A stretch of DNA of 15,722 bases, taken from Gammaproteobacteria bacterium. Lineage in GTDB: Bacteria; Pseudomonadota; Gammaproteobacteria; Chromatiales; Chromatiaceae. The stretch lies in contig JABDQZ010000051.1 in assembly GCA_013041975.1 (NCBI GenBank), positions 1-15,722 on the forward strand. The letters are read 5' to 3'. How positions within the stretch are numbered: the first letter of the stretch is position 1; every line of letters starts with the position of its first letter. The translations under genes and the position numbers were made by a program. The notes beneath the pieces were generated by a model. The model did no database searches. It saw only the letters and a program-made list of their open reading frames with translations, and was not told the origin of the DNA. Below are positions 1 to 8,253 of the stretch, piece by piece.

Positions 1-19
1 GTTAAAGCCTAACGGCCAG

Positions 20-481
20 TTAATTACGGCTGAGCCAGACCTGATAAATTTCATCTGACCAGTGTGACTGAACCCATGCCAGAACAGCATCGATTTCTTG
101 ATTGTTTAACTGGTTTTCAAATGCAGGCATCCATCCACCAAGCTTGACACCTCCTTTATTAACGACACGACGCAGTACACGCATGGAGTGATGCCATGTG
201 TGGGCTGTTCCGTTCAACGGAGGAGGAGGGTATTTGCCATCAGCCATCGGTTTGTTCCATTCTTTAGTACCAGAGGCGTCAGGCTGGTGGCAGGCAGCAC
301 AATTGGCCTGAAACAGTTGATAACCTTTGGCCAACTGTTCACTGGTATACCAGCGTTTACTCTGCGGGGGCGTTTGCGTTGATGCTGAAACAGATGGAGA
401 AATTTCCTGTTGGTTTTCGGGTGCTTTTTCACAGGCTGGCAGTAAGGGTAAAGTCACTACTATAAACAAGAACTTAAGCAT
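20..481 (-). CDS. Lipoprotein mono-haem c-type cytochrome
   Basis: Probably an envelope-anchored electron carrier with one covalently bound haem. Residues here count from a TTG at 505: the haem motif is C69-A-A-C72-H73 and the likely axial Met is M126 in a GGWMP context, as in class I cytochromes c. The N-terminus is a lipoprotein signal with lipobox L-P-A-C and lipid-modified Cys25, followed by a Gln/Ser/Thr/Pro-rich linker to about residue 50. I chose the ATG at 481 because it puts Lys at position 3 and gives a compact signal (MLKFLFIVV...). ATG at 493 and TTG at 505 are alternatives, and no start has a strong ribosome binding site. A proline run (residues 93-96) lies between the haem motif and the Met ligand. 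It follows mutM by about 70 bp on the same strand and may be the last gene of that operon. The electron donor and acceptor are unknown. Confidence 0.85.
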   Translation of the reverse strand: MLKFLFIVVTLPLLPACEKAPENQQEISPSVSASTQTPPQSKRWYTSEQLAKGYQLFQANCAACHQPDASGTKEWNKPMADGKYPPPPLNGTAHTWHHSMRVLRRVVNKGGVKLGGWMPAFENQLNNQEIDAVLAWVQSHWSDEIYQVWLSRN

Positions 482-550
482 GATTATGCCCATTGTTGCT
501 ACCAATTCTGATTAGACCGCGACATCAGCTGATTTGTTTCACTTGATTTA

Positions 551-1363
551 CTAGGTTTGACAACGCGGACAATAGTAGGTTGAGCGTTGTCCCTGTGTTA
601 TCTGCTGAATGGGAGCATCACACTGGTTACAGGCTTCTCCTGGTCGGCCATAGACATTCAGCTGTTGAGCGAAATAACCCGGCTTGCCCTCGGCGTTGGA
701 AAAATCCTGCAAGGTTGTCCCGCCTTCCCTGATAGCTTTGGATAATACCGTTTTTATTGACTGAACCAGTTTCTCATAACGCTTTCTGGAAATACTACCG
801 GCCTTGCGCCTGGGGCTGATGCCCGCCAGAAACAGGGATTCACTCGCGTAAATATTGCCAACGCCAACGACGATATGCGAATTCATGATGAAGTTTTTGA
901 TATTTACCTGACGTTTGCGGCTTTTTTGAAACAGATAGTCAGTATCGAAGTCAGTACTTAATGGTTCAGGGCCAAGTGACTTGATCAGTTCGTGCTGCTC
1001 AACAGGTTGTGCTGTCCACAGCACGGCGCCAAACCTTCGAGGATCTCGCAGGCGCAGACATTGCCCGTTAAATACCAGGTCAAAATGATCATGCGCCATT
1101 GCCGGCAGGCTGGACGAAACAATGCGCAGACTGCCCGACATGCCCAGGTGCATGATGAGTGTGCCCTTGCCAGTTTCAAGCAGCAGGTATTTGGCACGTC
1201 GACTGACATTAATGATTTTTTCTCCGCAAAGTTTTTTGTTTAATGCCCTGGGGATTGGCCAGCGCAGTTTTGGCTGGCGCACAATCACTTCAGTGATTTT
1301 TTGGCCAGTGATATGAGGTGAAATGCCTCTACAGGTAGTTTCAACTTCTGGCAGTTCAGGCAT
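551..1363 (-). CDS. mutM: Formamidopyrimidine-DNA glycosylase (Fpg/MutM)
   Basis: Bifunctional base-excision repair enzyme that removes oxidised purines such as 8-oxoguanine and cleaves the abasic site. The N-terminus is the hallmark PELPEVET, whose Pro2 becomes the catalytic amine once Met is removed, with Glu3 next to it. Lys58 in the RRAKYLLLE segment is the conserved DNA-contacting lysine. The helix-two-turn-helix region carries VGNIYASESL at about residues 165-175. The C-terminal zinc finger is C245-x2-C248-x16-C265-x2-C268. The length of 270 aa matches the E. coli enzyme (269) and nothing is missing. The gene starts 2 bp after the DUF4340-like gene, so it is probably co-transcribed with the transporter genes upstream. 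The ATG at 1363 is fixed by the need for Pro at position 2. Confidence 0.98.
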   Translation of the reverse strand: MPELPEVETTCRGISPHITGQKITEVIVRQPKLRWPIPRALNKKLCGEKIINVSRRAKYLLLETGKGTLIMHLGMSGSLRIVSSSLPAMAHDHFDLVFNGQCLRLRDPRRFGAVLWTAQPVEQHELIKSLGPEPLSTDFDTDYLFQKSRKRQVNIKNFIMNSHIVVGVGNIYASESLFLAGISPRRKAGSISRKRYEKLVQSIKTVLSKAIREGGTTLQDFSNAEGKPGYFAQQLNVYGRPGEACNQCDAPIQQITQGQRSTYYCPRCQT

Positions 1364-1365
1364 GA

Positions 1366-1860
1366 TTACTTTTCTGTGTCGGCTTTCTGGAAAAAGAATT
1401 GCTCATCCACCAGGAAAAATTGCAGATACCTGTCATTGATCAGGTGGATTTTATCATTCAGCAATATATAGCGAAGATTCTGTACAGGATCAGTAATGCC
1501 AAACTGGATGACAAGTTTATCGAATGTTAACTGGTAAAGCGGTTTATTGAGTCCAAAGGCTGAAAGGTTGTTTTCTGTCGTTTCGAATTGCCGGTAGCTG
1601 TGGGTTTTTAAAATATCGAGCAGCTTTGAGAGGCTTTGTTTTTCAATCGCCTGCTCAGGAGATGACTCTAATTGCCATTGCGGATCATTACGCTTGAAGA
1701 CCAGTTGCCTTTGTTGGCTGCTGATGGTGATGACCTTGATATTATCAGGCGCGACAGAGGTTAATGAATAATATTCAGATTCCTTGGGCAGGAACTTCAG
1801 TGCCGCCAATATCACAATGATAATTAGCAGAAACAGATTGAGTCGGTTGATGCTGCTCAT
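1366..1860 (-). CDS. Small membrane-anchored DUF4340-like protein
   Basis: A 164-residue protein with one N-terminal transmembrane segment (about residues 7-23) and a periplasmic domain rich in beta-strand-like stretches. The pattern A-F-G-L-x-x-P near residues 101-107, followed by alternating hydrophobic strands, and the position directly after a GldG-like gene, point to the DUF4340 family. This version is short, about the size of one repeat unit. Its start overlaps the stop of the permease/GldG-like gene by 4 bp, so it is translationally coupled and probably a subunit or partner of that transporter. Its molecular function is unknown. Family assignment is from pattern and context, not a search. 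Confidence 0.75.
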   Translation of the reverse strand: MSSINRLNLFLLIIIVILAALKFLPKESEYYSLTSVAPDNIKVITISSQQRQLVFKRNDPQWQLESSPEQAIEKQSLSKLLDILKTHSYRQFETTENNLSAFGLNKPLYQLTFDKLVIQFGITDPVQNLRYILLNDKIHLINDRYLQFFLVDEQFFFQKADTEK

Positions 1861-3914
1861 TTTCGATTCCTGCGTTTGCGCACAATGAGCAGACCCGAAA
1901 TGATCAACAGGGTGGGCAGTAAAAACAGGTAAAACAGCCCATAAATGGCTCGCCCTGTTTTGGCTAGCTCAATCAGCTGATCAGAGGGCCTGGTCGCTGC
2001 TTGTTGCGGTTTGCCGTCTGTAGCGGTCAGCCAGTGTAACAGGTTCAGTGTCAGTTGCAGGTTGTCGCCCCGACCCAGTAACTGGTTTCTGATAAAGTCA
2101 CTGTCCCCGATAAATGCCGTCCTCTGCGTATGATTATCCTGTTGGCGTGACAGTAGTATCGCTAAGGGCAGTGGGCCCTGTTCTTCAAACAGTACCGGAT
2201 CACGTTCAATGTTGCCTTTGATTGCACCGGTTTCGTTCCAGCTGGCAGCATTCGTTAACAGACGTGTCTCCTGGGTCCAGCCGCGAAAGTCATTGACTTT
2301 AAGGGCTGCAGCCTGAGGAAACAGGGTGTGACGTGACAGGCCGGATGTGAGGCTGTGATCGGCATACTTCGTGATAACGGCATTGTCCGGGGATGATAGA
2401 TCCAGTTTGGCTGCCGTGGCATCAACAATGACACCCGGCAGCACAGAAATGTCTGGCAGGCTGTTGTAGCCTTTGGTTTTAAAATCAAGATCGGCATCAG
2501 TCAGCCACAGCAAATTGCCGCCATTTTCCATGTAGGTATCAATCAGCGCGGTTTCCGCCAGGCTTAATGAATTTTTTGGTGCTCCAATAATGATCAGTTC
2601 GGCATTGGCCGGCAGTTGTCCCTGCTTTAATAGATTGAAGTCACGCAACTGGTAGCCGCGTGCCCGCAGGTTCTGCATAAACAGTGAAGCACCATAAAGG
2701 CCTTCGTCAAACAGGCTGACTTCCTGGTGGCCTTGCAGGTTCAGTATCCAGCCCTGCTGGCGACTGGAAAGATGATGTATGGTCTTGCGGATTTCTTCTT
2801 CATTGAGTTTTTTGACCAGTTGCTGGCGTTCGTTATAGCGCACCAGCAGTTCCCCGTTTTTTGTAATGCCCAGGGTGCGTGCCGCTTCCGGGTTGTTTTG
2901 CGGGTCAATAAAGCTGATGACTATCTGAGGGCGCTCTCTTTTAAAGCGATTGAGCAGTTGCAGTATCTGTTTTTTCAGTACGGAGTTACTGTCGTTGAGG
3001 TATACCGTAAAACTTAACGGTTTATCCAGTGTTTGCATCATCTCCTGTGAAGGCGCTGACAAGGTGTTATTGCGATTGGCTGACAGGTCATAGGTGAATT
3101 CATGCTGTTTTAATACCGGCCATGAAAGTACCAGGCAGATCAGTATCAGAATGATGCTGAAGCGCGCAGACCAGCGTTCCTGTGTATGACGCAATTTGAG
3201 TAATTGTGTCCAGCCCAGTATCAGAAACAGGCCGATGACCATCAAAAAATACATCAGGTCTGTGCTGCTGAACAGGCCGAGTTGTGCGGCCTGTAAATGC
3301 GGAGTAATTGAAAACCAGTGTAGCAGGCTGCCGTCGTCATTCTGTCCAACAAAGCGCAGCAGTATCAGCAGGCCATAAGTAGTGATGGCAGCAATCAGTG
3401 GGTGACGGGCAAGGCTTGAAAGCCATAAACCGGCAGCAATAAAAGTACTGATGACAAAAAGTCCGGCTGTCCACAATAGTAATACACGGCCTAGGTCGAG
3501 ACCGGTTGCCAGTTGCAGCGTCATGACCTGTAACAGTACGGTCAGCCAGAACAGCCCGAGTACTACAAGCACGGCGAGATACTTGCTGACAAGCAATTGG
3601 CCGGCTGTCATTGGACTGGCCAGCAGCATATCCAGTCGACGGCTTTGCCACTCTTCAGCGATGCTGCGCATGGTCAGTAATGGCGTCATCAGCATGATGA
3701 TGTTCAATCCATTGAGCAAGGCCGGGATGACGACCAGCGAGGTGACGCCCAGTGAAGTTTGCTTTGCAGCCAGTTGTGCCTGGATATTCTCGTAGTATTC
3801 AAGTTCACTGAAAAAAGCCCAGGCCAGTATCAGCTGGGAAACAGCGATGATGACCCATGCCAGTGGTGTTGCAAAAAAGCGTCTCAACTCGGTTTTCAGC
3901 ATGGCACCGATCAT
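1857..3914 (-). CDS. ABC transporter permease fused to GldG-like auxiliary domain
   Basis: A 685-residue fusion. The N-terminal part (about 1-245) is an ABC-2/GldF-type permease with hydrophobic segments near 17-36, 60-82, 111-135, 145-168, 172-188 and 219-240. A further membrane segment (251-268) leads into a large extracytoplasmic GldG-like domain (ABC_transp_aux type) with the family's D-L-S-A-N-R-x-N-T-L-S entry at about 276-286. A final TM lies near 657-677, followed by a basic tail (RKRRNRK). In gliding Bacteroidetes GldF and GldG are separate proteins acting with GldA. In this organism the role is unknown and gliding should not be assumed. The start overlaps the stop of the ATPase gene by 4 bp and the end overlaps the DUF4340-like start by 4 bp, so a complex of these products is likely. 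The substrate cannot be deduced. Confidence 0.88.
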   Translation of the reverse strand: MIGAMLKTELRRFFATPLAWVIIAVSQLILAWAFFSELEYYENIQAQLAAKQTSLGVTSLVVIPALLNGLNIIMLMTPLLTMRSIAEEWQSRRLDMLLASPMTAGQLLVSKYLAVLVVLGLFWLTVLLQVMTLQLATGLDLGRVLLLWTAGLFVISTFIAAGLWLSSLARHPLIAAITTYGLLILLRFVGQNDDGSLLHWFSITPHLQAAQLGLFSSTDLMYFLMVIGLFLILGWTQLLKLRHTQERWSARFSIILILICLVLSWPVLKQHEFTYDLSANRNNTLSAPSQEMMQTLDKPLSFTVYLNDSNSVLKKQILQLLNRFKRERPQIVISFIDPQNNPEAARTLGITKNGELLVRYNERQQLVKKLNEEEIRKTIHHLSSRQQGWILNLQGHQEVSLFDEGLYGASLFMQNLRARGYQLRDFNLLKQGQLPANAELIIIGAPKNSLSLAETALIDTYMENGGNLLWLTDADLDFKTKGYNSLPDISVLPGVIVDATAAKLDLSSPDNAVITKYADHSLTSGLSRHTLFPQAAALKVNDFRGWTQETRLLTNAASWNETGAIKGNIERDPVLFEEQGPLPLAILLSRQQDNHTQRTAFIGDSDFIRNQLLGRGDNLQLTLNLLHWLTATDGKPQQAATRPSDQLIELAKTGRAIYGLFYLFLLPTLLIISGLLIVRKRRNRK

Positions 3915-4615
3915 GAAGGTTTGCCTCCGGTAATTTCGGCAAACAGGTTTTCCAGATTGTGTGCAATGTCTGTATCGGCAATGGTGACATCATGGGCCAT
4001 TTTGCCATTGTGGAGGATAGCGACGCGCTGGCATAAGCGGTCAATCTCATCCAGGCGGTGACTGGAAATGATAATGCAGCTGTCCTGGGCCAGACTGGAG
4101 ATCAGGTTATGCGTCTCCTGGATCTGTTGAGGATCAAGACCGTCGGTGGGCTCATCAAGCAATAATAACTCGGGTTTGTGGGAAATCGCCATCGCCAGTC
4201 CAAGGCGCTGCTGATAGCCCTTGGAGAGTGATCCGGCCAGTTGTTGTTGCCTGTCTTCAAGCCGGGTTAGCTTGAGTGCTTCGTCAATATAAGGCGTTTG
4301 CTGATGTTTGCTAATGCCGTTCAGGCTGGCAGCAAATGTCATGTTTTCGTTAACAGTCAACTCAGGGTAAAACGCCGGACGTTCCGGCAGGTAACCCACG
4401 GGGTGCCAGTCAGACGCAACCCCGGGTTTGAATGTCATGCTGTTTCCGGCTGGCAGTATGCCGGCGATTATCTTCAGGAGTGTGGATTTCCCTTCGCCAT
4501 TCAGGCCCAGTAATCCGATTATACCGTTTTCATCGGCAGTAAAGGACAGGTCGTCGATGACCGTGCTTTTATTGAAAGCAAAGTGCAGGTTTTTTATTTC
4601 AAGCTGACAGGGCAT
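3911..4615 (-). CDS. ABC transporter ATP-binding protein, GldA-like
   Basis: Cytoplasmic ATPase that should power the permease/GldG-like protein encoded next. All nucleotide-binding elements are intact in 234 residues: Walker A G37-LNGEGKST-45, a signature of the L-S-K-G type at 130-133, Walker B LLLLDEP ending at residue 156, and the switch His186. The usual Q-loop glutamine is replaced by the GYLPE form (Glu78), which I recall as common in GldA/ABC-2-type ATPases. The start lies 3 bp after the phosphatase stop codon and the end overlaps the permease start by 4 bp, so it sits in the middle of a tight operon. Whether it exports a substrate or acts mechanically cannot be told from sequence. 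Confidence 0.93.
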   Translation of the reverse strand: MPCQLEIKNLHFAFNKSTVIDDLSFTADENGIIGLLGLNGEGKSTLLKIIAGILPAGNSMTFKPGVASDWHPVGYLPERPAFYPELTVNENMTFAASLNGISKHQQTPYIDEALKLTRLEDRQQQLAGSLSKGYQQRLGLAMAISHKPELLLLDEPTDGLDPQQIQETHNLISSLAQDSCIIISSHRLDEIDRLCQRVAILHNGKMAHDVTIADTDIAHNLENLFAEITGGKPS

Positions 4616-4618
4616 TAA

Positions 4619-5275
4619 TTAATCACGCAAACTGATGATTGGCCATTGATTGTTGAGAGCATGGTCGTTGAGTTTGTCATCAGGGTCAACAGCGACCGGG
4701 TTATCGACCTTTTCCAGCAGTGGAATATCATTGTGGGAATCGCTGTAGAACCAGCTGCCAGCGAGTGTTTTATTTTTTTCAGCCAGCCAGGAATCCAGGC
4801 GTTTAACCTTGCCGTGCTGAAAGCTGGGCTCTCCGGCAACCTTGCCGGTGTAGGTATCGTTAACCATTTCAGGGTCGGTAGCGATCAGGTTGGGAATAGT
4901 AAACAGCTCGGCGATTGGGCTGGTCACAAAGGCGTTGGTCGCTGTGATAATCATCAGGGTATCGCCTTGCCTGCGGTGTTTTTCAACCAGATCCACTGAT
5001 TTTTGAGAAACCAGTGGACGGATCTTCTCGTCGATAAACTGTTCGCGCCAGTTGTAAAGATCCTGTGTCGGGTGTTCGCTCAGCGGTTTCAGTGAGAACT
5101 GCAAAAATTCCATGATATCGAGCTTGCCATCCTTGTATTCCTGGTAGAAACGCTCGTTTTCCTTTTCGTAATAGTTGGCATCCACGATGCCCTGTTCACC
5201 CAGGAAAACACCCCATAAGTAATCAGAATCACCGCTTAGCAGGGTGTTGTCCAGGTCAAAAATTGCCAATGCCAA
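4619..5275 (-). CDS. HAD-IB family phosphatase (SerB-like)
   Basis: Mg-dependent phosphomonoesterase of the haloacid dehalogenase superfamily. Motif I is D7-L-D9-N-T-L (Asp7 nucleophile, Asp9 acid/base), motif II is ITATN at 110-114, motif III Lys is probably K156, and motif IV is S-D179-S-H-N-D183. The alpha-helical insert between motifs I and II is the subclass IB cap. Length is 218 aa. The start is a TTG at 5275, favoured because family members begin MALAIFDLDNTL and because AGGTAAC lies a few bases upstream; a second TTG two codons later is possible. In Pseudomonas a homologous gene lies beside rppH and ptsP, and I recall it being linked to histidinol-phosphatase activity, so a histidine-biosynthesis role is possible but unproven here. 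It is the first gene of the leftward operon. Confidence 0.88.
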   Translation of the reverse strand: MALAIFDLDNTLLSGDSDYLWGVFLGEQGIVDANYYEKENERFYQEYKDGKLDIMEFLQFSLKPLSEHPTQDLYNWREQFIDEKIRPLVSQKSVDLVEKHRRQGDTLMIITATNAFVTSPIAELFTIPNLIATDPEMVNDTYTGKVAGEPSFQHGKVKRLDSWLAEKNKTLAGSWFYSDSHNDIPLLEKVDNPVAVDPDDKLNDHALNNQWPIISLRD

Positions 5276-5305
5276 AGTTGGTTACCTAAGCTGAAAGTTT
5301 GCTGA

Positions 5306-5334
5306 GTAATATACAGAAATTGTTTTATTAGCAA
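5306..5334 (-). promoter_or_regulatory. Candidate sigma70 promoter of the HAD/ABC/mutM operon
   Basis: On the minus strand TTGCTA (5329-5334) and TATTAC (5306-5311) are separated by exactly 17 bp, each matching 4 of 6 consensus bases. Transcription would begin near 5299, about 24 nt before the TTG start. Supported by pattern and position only. Confidence 0.4.
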
Positions 5335-5419
5335 TACCTTATGTAGACATTATTTTTTACCTGAAGGTTGTTTTGTGGAAGAATCAGAGGCAGTCAAAGA
5401 ATAATTATATGAATGTAAC

Positions 5420-5953
5420 GTGATAGATTCCGAAGGTTTTAGAGCTAACGTTGGCATTATTATCTGTAATGATAAACGTGAACTGTTCTGGGGCAGGCGC
5501 GTCGGGCAGGATGCCTGGCAGTTTCCGCAGGGCGGTATCAATGCGGACGAGACGCCTGAACAGGCGATGTACAGAGAACTCCTTGAAGAAGTCGGGCTTG
5601 AACAGGAACATGTTGAAATTCTTGGTTCCACCAAGCGCTGGCTGCGCTATCGTTTACCCAAACGTTTTATTCGCAAGCACAGTACCCCTCTTTGCATCGG
5701 TCAGAAGCAACGCTGGTTTTTACTGAAAGTAAAATGTCAGGAATCTGATTTTTGCCTCGACAAGTTCGAAAAGCCGGAGTTTGATCACTGGCGCTGGGTT
5801 GATTACTGGCAGCCGGTTAAAGAAGTGGTTTTTTTCAAGCGCAATGTTTATTCCAGGGCATTAAAGGAACTGGCTCCCATTCTGTTTCCCGAAGGAGCGC
5901 CAGCTAATCACTACCGACCGAAAAATCGCCATCCTTACCGCAGCCGCAGGTAA
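5420..5953 (+). CDS. rppH: RNA pyrophosphohydrolase RppH (Nudix)
   Basis: Converts the 5'-triphosphate end of mRNA to monophosphate, which opens transcripts to RNase E decay. The Nudix box is complete between residues 38 and 60: G38, E44, R52-E53, E56-E57, G59, with the metal-binding glutamates present. The N-terminus MIDSEGFRANVG and the WQFPQGGIN segment before the box match E. coli RppH closely. Length is 177 aa, normal for the family. The start is a GTG at 5420: an in-frame stop lies at 5402 and no other start fits the conserved N-terminus. No good ribosome binding site is visible. A four-codon ORF (ATG at 5409) ends in a TGA overlapping this GTG. ptsP follows after 9 bp, the same order as in E. 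coli and Pseudomonas. Confidence 0.97.
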   Translation: MIDSEGFRANVGIIICNDKRELFWGRRVGQDAWQFPQGGINADETPEQAMYRELLEEVGLEQEHVEILGSTKRWLRYRLPKRFIRKHSTPLCIGQKQRWFLLKVKCQESDFCLDKFEKPEFDHWRWVDYWQPVKEVVFFKRNVYSRALKELAPILFPEGAPANHYRPKNRHPYRSRR

Positions 5954-5962
5954 ATTCAAAGT

Positions 5963-8227
5963 ATGCTGGAAACACTGCGTCGCATTATTCATGAGGTTAA
6001 CGGAGCTCCCAATCTGGGACAAGCGCTGAAGATCATCGTAGAAAGTGCACGTGAAGCCATCGATGCCAATGTCTGTTCAGTCTACCTGACAGACTTCGAT
6101 ACCCAGTCACATATTTTGCGCGCCACAGTCGGCTTGAATGAAGACGCCGTGGGCAAGGTTAAGTTGCCGTTACACCGCGGCCTGGTCGGTCTGGTGGCAG
6201 AGCGTGCCGAACCGGTCAACGTTGATGAAGCCGCAACTCATCCGCGTTATCTGTTCATTACCGAGACCGGTGAAACCCATTATCACGGTTTTCTGGGTGT
6301 TCCCATCATTCAGAACCGCAAGGTATTGGGTGTTCTGGTTGCCCGTCAGAAAGAGCCGCGCAGATTTGGTGATGAAGAAGTGACCTTTTTGTTCACGCTG
6401 GCGGCACAGCTGGCGGGTGCCATTATTCATGCTCAATCCAGTGGCGAACTGGAAGAAATTCAGCAGACCAGTCAGAAGCAGAGACGTTTTCACCGCGGTC
6501 AACCGGGTTCTCCCGGTGTTGCCATTGGTCAAGTGGTGGTTGCTTATAAAATGGCTGACCTTGATGTGGTGCCTGATCGTCAATCCGCTGACATTGATAA
6601 AGACATCAATATTTTCCAGCAGGCAGTCGACAAGGTGATTGCAGATATCAAGCGCTTAAAGGGAAACCTGGGCGACAAGCTGCCTTCCGAAGATCAGGCG
6701 TTGTTTGATGCCCTGATGATGATGCTCAGTTCCGATACACTGGTGACACGTACCATTGCATTGATCCGCGATGGGCACTGGGTGCAGGGTGCACTGCGTA
6801 TGAGTATTGAAGAACATGCACGTGTTTTTGACGAGATGGATGATGTCTACCTGCGTGAGCGTGCCTCGGATGTGCGTGATCTGGGTCGTCGTATCCTGAT
6901 GCACCTGCAAAGCGATACCCCGTTAGAAATTGAATATCCGGAAAATACCGTGCTGGTTGGTGATGATGTCAGTGCCGTGCAGCTGGCAGAAGTGCCGGTT
7001 GCAAAACTGGCAGCCATCGTTTCTACAACTGGCTCCAGTTCTTCTCATGTTGCGATACTGGCGCGGGCCTTTGCTGTTCCTGCTGTTATGGGTGTTAGTG
7101 ACCTGCTGGTAGGCCGCATGGAAAACCAGACAGTCATTGCCGATGGCTACCGTGGTCGTGTCTATCTTTCACCAGAGCCGGTGGTACTGGGAGAATACCA
7201 GCGTATGCTGGATGAAGACCGGGCGCTCAGTGATGAGCTGTCTGGGCTACAGGGTGTGCGCTGTGAAAGTACTGACGGTATCGAAGTGCCGCTTTACCTG
7301 AATACCGGGCTGGTATCGGATATCGGTAAATTTGGTGTGCAGGAATCCGCTGGTGTAGGGCTGTACCGCACCGAGCTGCCTTTCATGATACGTGACCGTT
7401 TCCCGGCTGAGATGATTCAGATTTCCAATTACCGCAGGGTGATTCAGGCCTTTCATCCGCGGCCAGTGGTGTTGCGCACACTCGATATCGGTGGTGACAA
7501 GCCCTTGCCTTATTTTCCTATTGAGGAGTCCAATCCGTTTCTGGGGTGGCGTGGTATAAGGGTTTCGCTGGATCATCCCGAGATTTTTCTGACACAGATT
7601 CGGGCAATTTTGAGGGCTGATATCGGATACCATACAGTGAAAATCCTGTTGCCCATGGTATCGAATATCAACGAGGTTGATGAAAGCCTGTTATTGATAC
7701 AGCGGGCACTTAATGAGCTTGAAGAAGAAGGGTTTGCCGTTAAGATGCCAGAAGTGGGTGTCATGATTGAGGTGCCTTCGGCTGTCTATCAGATTGAAGC
7801 CCTGGCGCGGCGTGTTGATTTTCTGTCAATCGGTACCAATGATCTTACCCAGTATCTGCTGGCCGTGGATCGTAACAATTCCCGTGTCGCTGACCTATAT
7901 AATGATATGCATCCAGTGGTATTGCGTGCGATTCAACAGGTCGTTAATACGGCAAAGGATACACGCTGCCCGGTAAGTGTCTGTGGAGAGTTGGCGGGTA
8001 ATCCACTGGCTGCACCGCTGATGCTGGGGCTGGGGGTGGACAGCTTGAGTATGAGCTCAGGCAGTTTACTCAAGGTTAAATGGGTTATGCGCAGTTTTGC
8101 CCGCAGTAATGCACGTCAGCTCACCAACCTGGCGCTGAAAATGGAAGATTCCAGTCAGGTGATTAATTTCATGCAGGGTGCACTGGATGATATGGGACTG
8201 GGTAGACTGATTCGTCCCGGAAGGTAA
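5963..8227 (+). CDS. ptsP: EI-Ntr, PEP-protein phosphotransferase of the nitrogen PTS
   Basis: First enzyme of the PTS-Ntr phosphorelay: it takes phosphate from phosphoenolpyruvate and passes it to NPr (PtsO) and then EIIA-Ntr (PtsN), a regulatory chain affecting nitrogen, potassium and carbon-storage responses. Domains in order over 754 aa: GAF sensory domain (about 17-155), the EI N-terminal HPr/NPr-binding region (about 178-310), the swivelling phosphohistidine domain with His362 in SSSSHVAILARA, and the PEP-binding TIM barrel (about 430-720). The barrel contains TLDIGGDKPLPYF (506-518), the GTNDLTQYLLAVDR motif (624-637), and the active-site Cys674 in VSVCGELAGN. All catalytic residues are present. 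The GAF domain distinguishes it from sugar-PTS EI. An AGG lies 12 bp before the ATG. No ptsO or ptsN lies in this window. Confidence 0.97.
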   Translation: MLETLRRIIHEVNGAPNLGQALKIIVESAREAIDANVCSVYLTDFDTQSHILRATVGLNEDAVGKVKLPLHRGLVGLVAERAEPVNVDEAATHPRYLFITETGETHYHGFLGVPIIQNRKVLGVLVARQKEPRRFGDEEVTFLFTLAAQLAGAIIHAQSSGELEEIQQTSQKQRRFHRGQPGSPGVAIGQVVVAYKMADLDVVPDRQSADIDKDINIFQQAVDKVIADIKRLKGNLGDKLPSEDQALFDALMMMLSSDTLVTRTIALIRDGHWVQGALRMSIEEHARVFDEMDDVYLRERASDVRDLGRRILMHLQSDTPLEIEYPENTVLVGDDVSAVQLAEVPVAKLAAIVSTTGSSSSHVAILARAFAVPAVMGVSDLLVGRMENQTVIADGYRGRVYLSPEPVVLGEYQRMLDEDRALSDELSGLQGVRCESTDGIEVPLYLNTGLVSDIGKFGVQESAGVGLYRTELPFMIRDRFPAEMIQISNYRRVIQAFHPRPVVLRTLDIGGDKPLPYFPIEESNPFLGWRGIRVSLDHPEIFLTQIRAILRADIGYHTVKILLPMVSNINEVDESLLLIQRALNELEEEGFAVKMPEVGVMIEVPSAVYQIEALARRVDFLSIGTNDLTQYLLAVDRNNSRVADLYNDMHPVVLRAIQQVVNTAKDTRCPVSVCGELAGNPLAAPLMLGLGVDSLSMSSGSLLKVKWVMRSFARSNARQLTNLALKMEDSSQVINFMQGALDDMGLGRLIRPGR

Positions 8228-8253
8228 CTGCAAACATTGCTGGATGGTCCGGT

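Noticed and set aside
524..533. Perfect 10-bp palindrome ATCAGCTGAT between mutM and the cytochrome gene
   Set aside because: It does not extend beyond 10 bp, fits no operator I recognise, and no promoter hexamers are placed around it; chance is sufficient.
3911..4615. Gliding motility function for the GldA-like genes
   Set aside because: Only the A/F/G-type components are present, with none of the other gld or spr genes, and such transporters occur widely in non-gliding bacteria.
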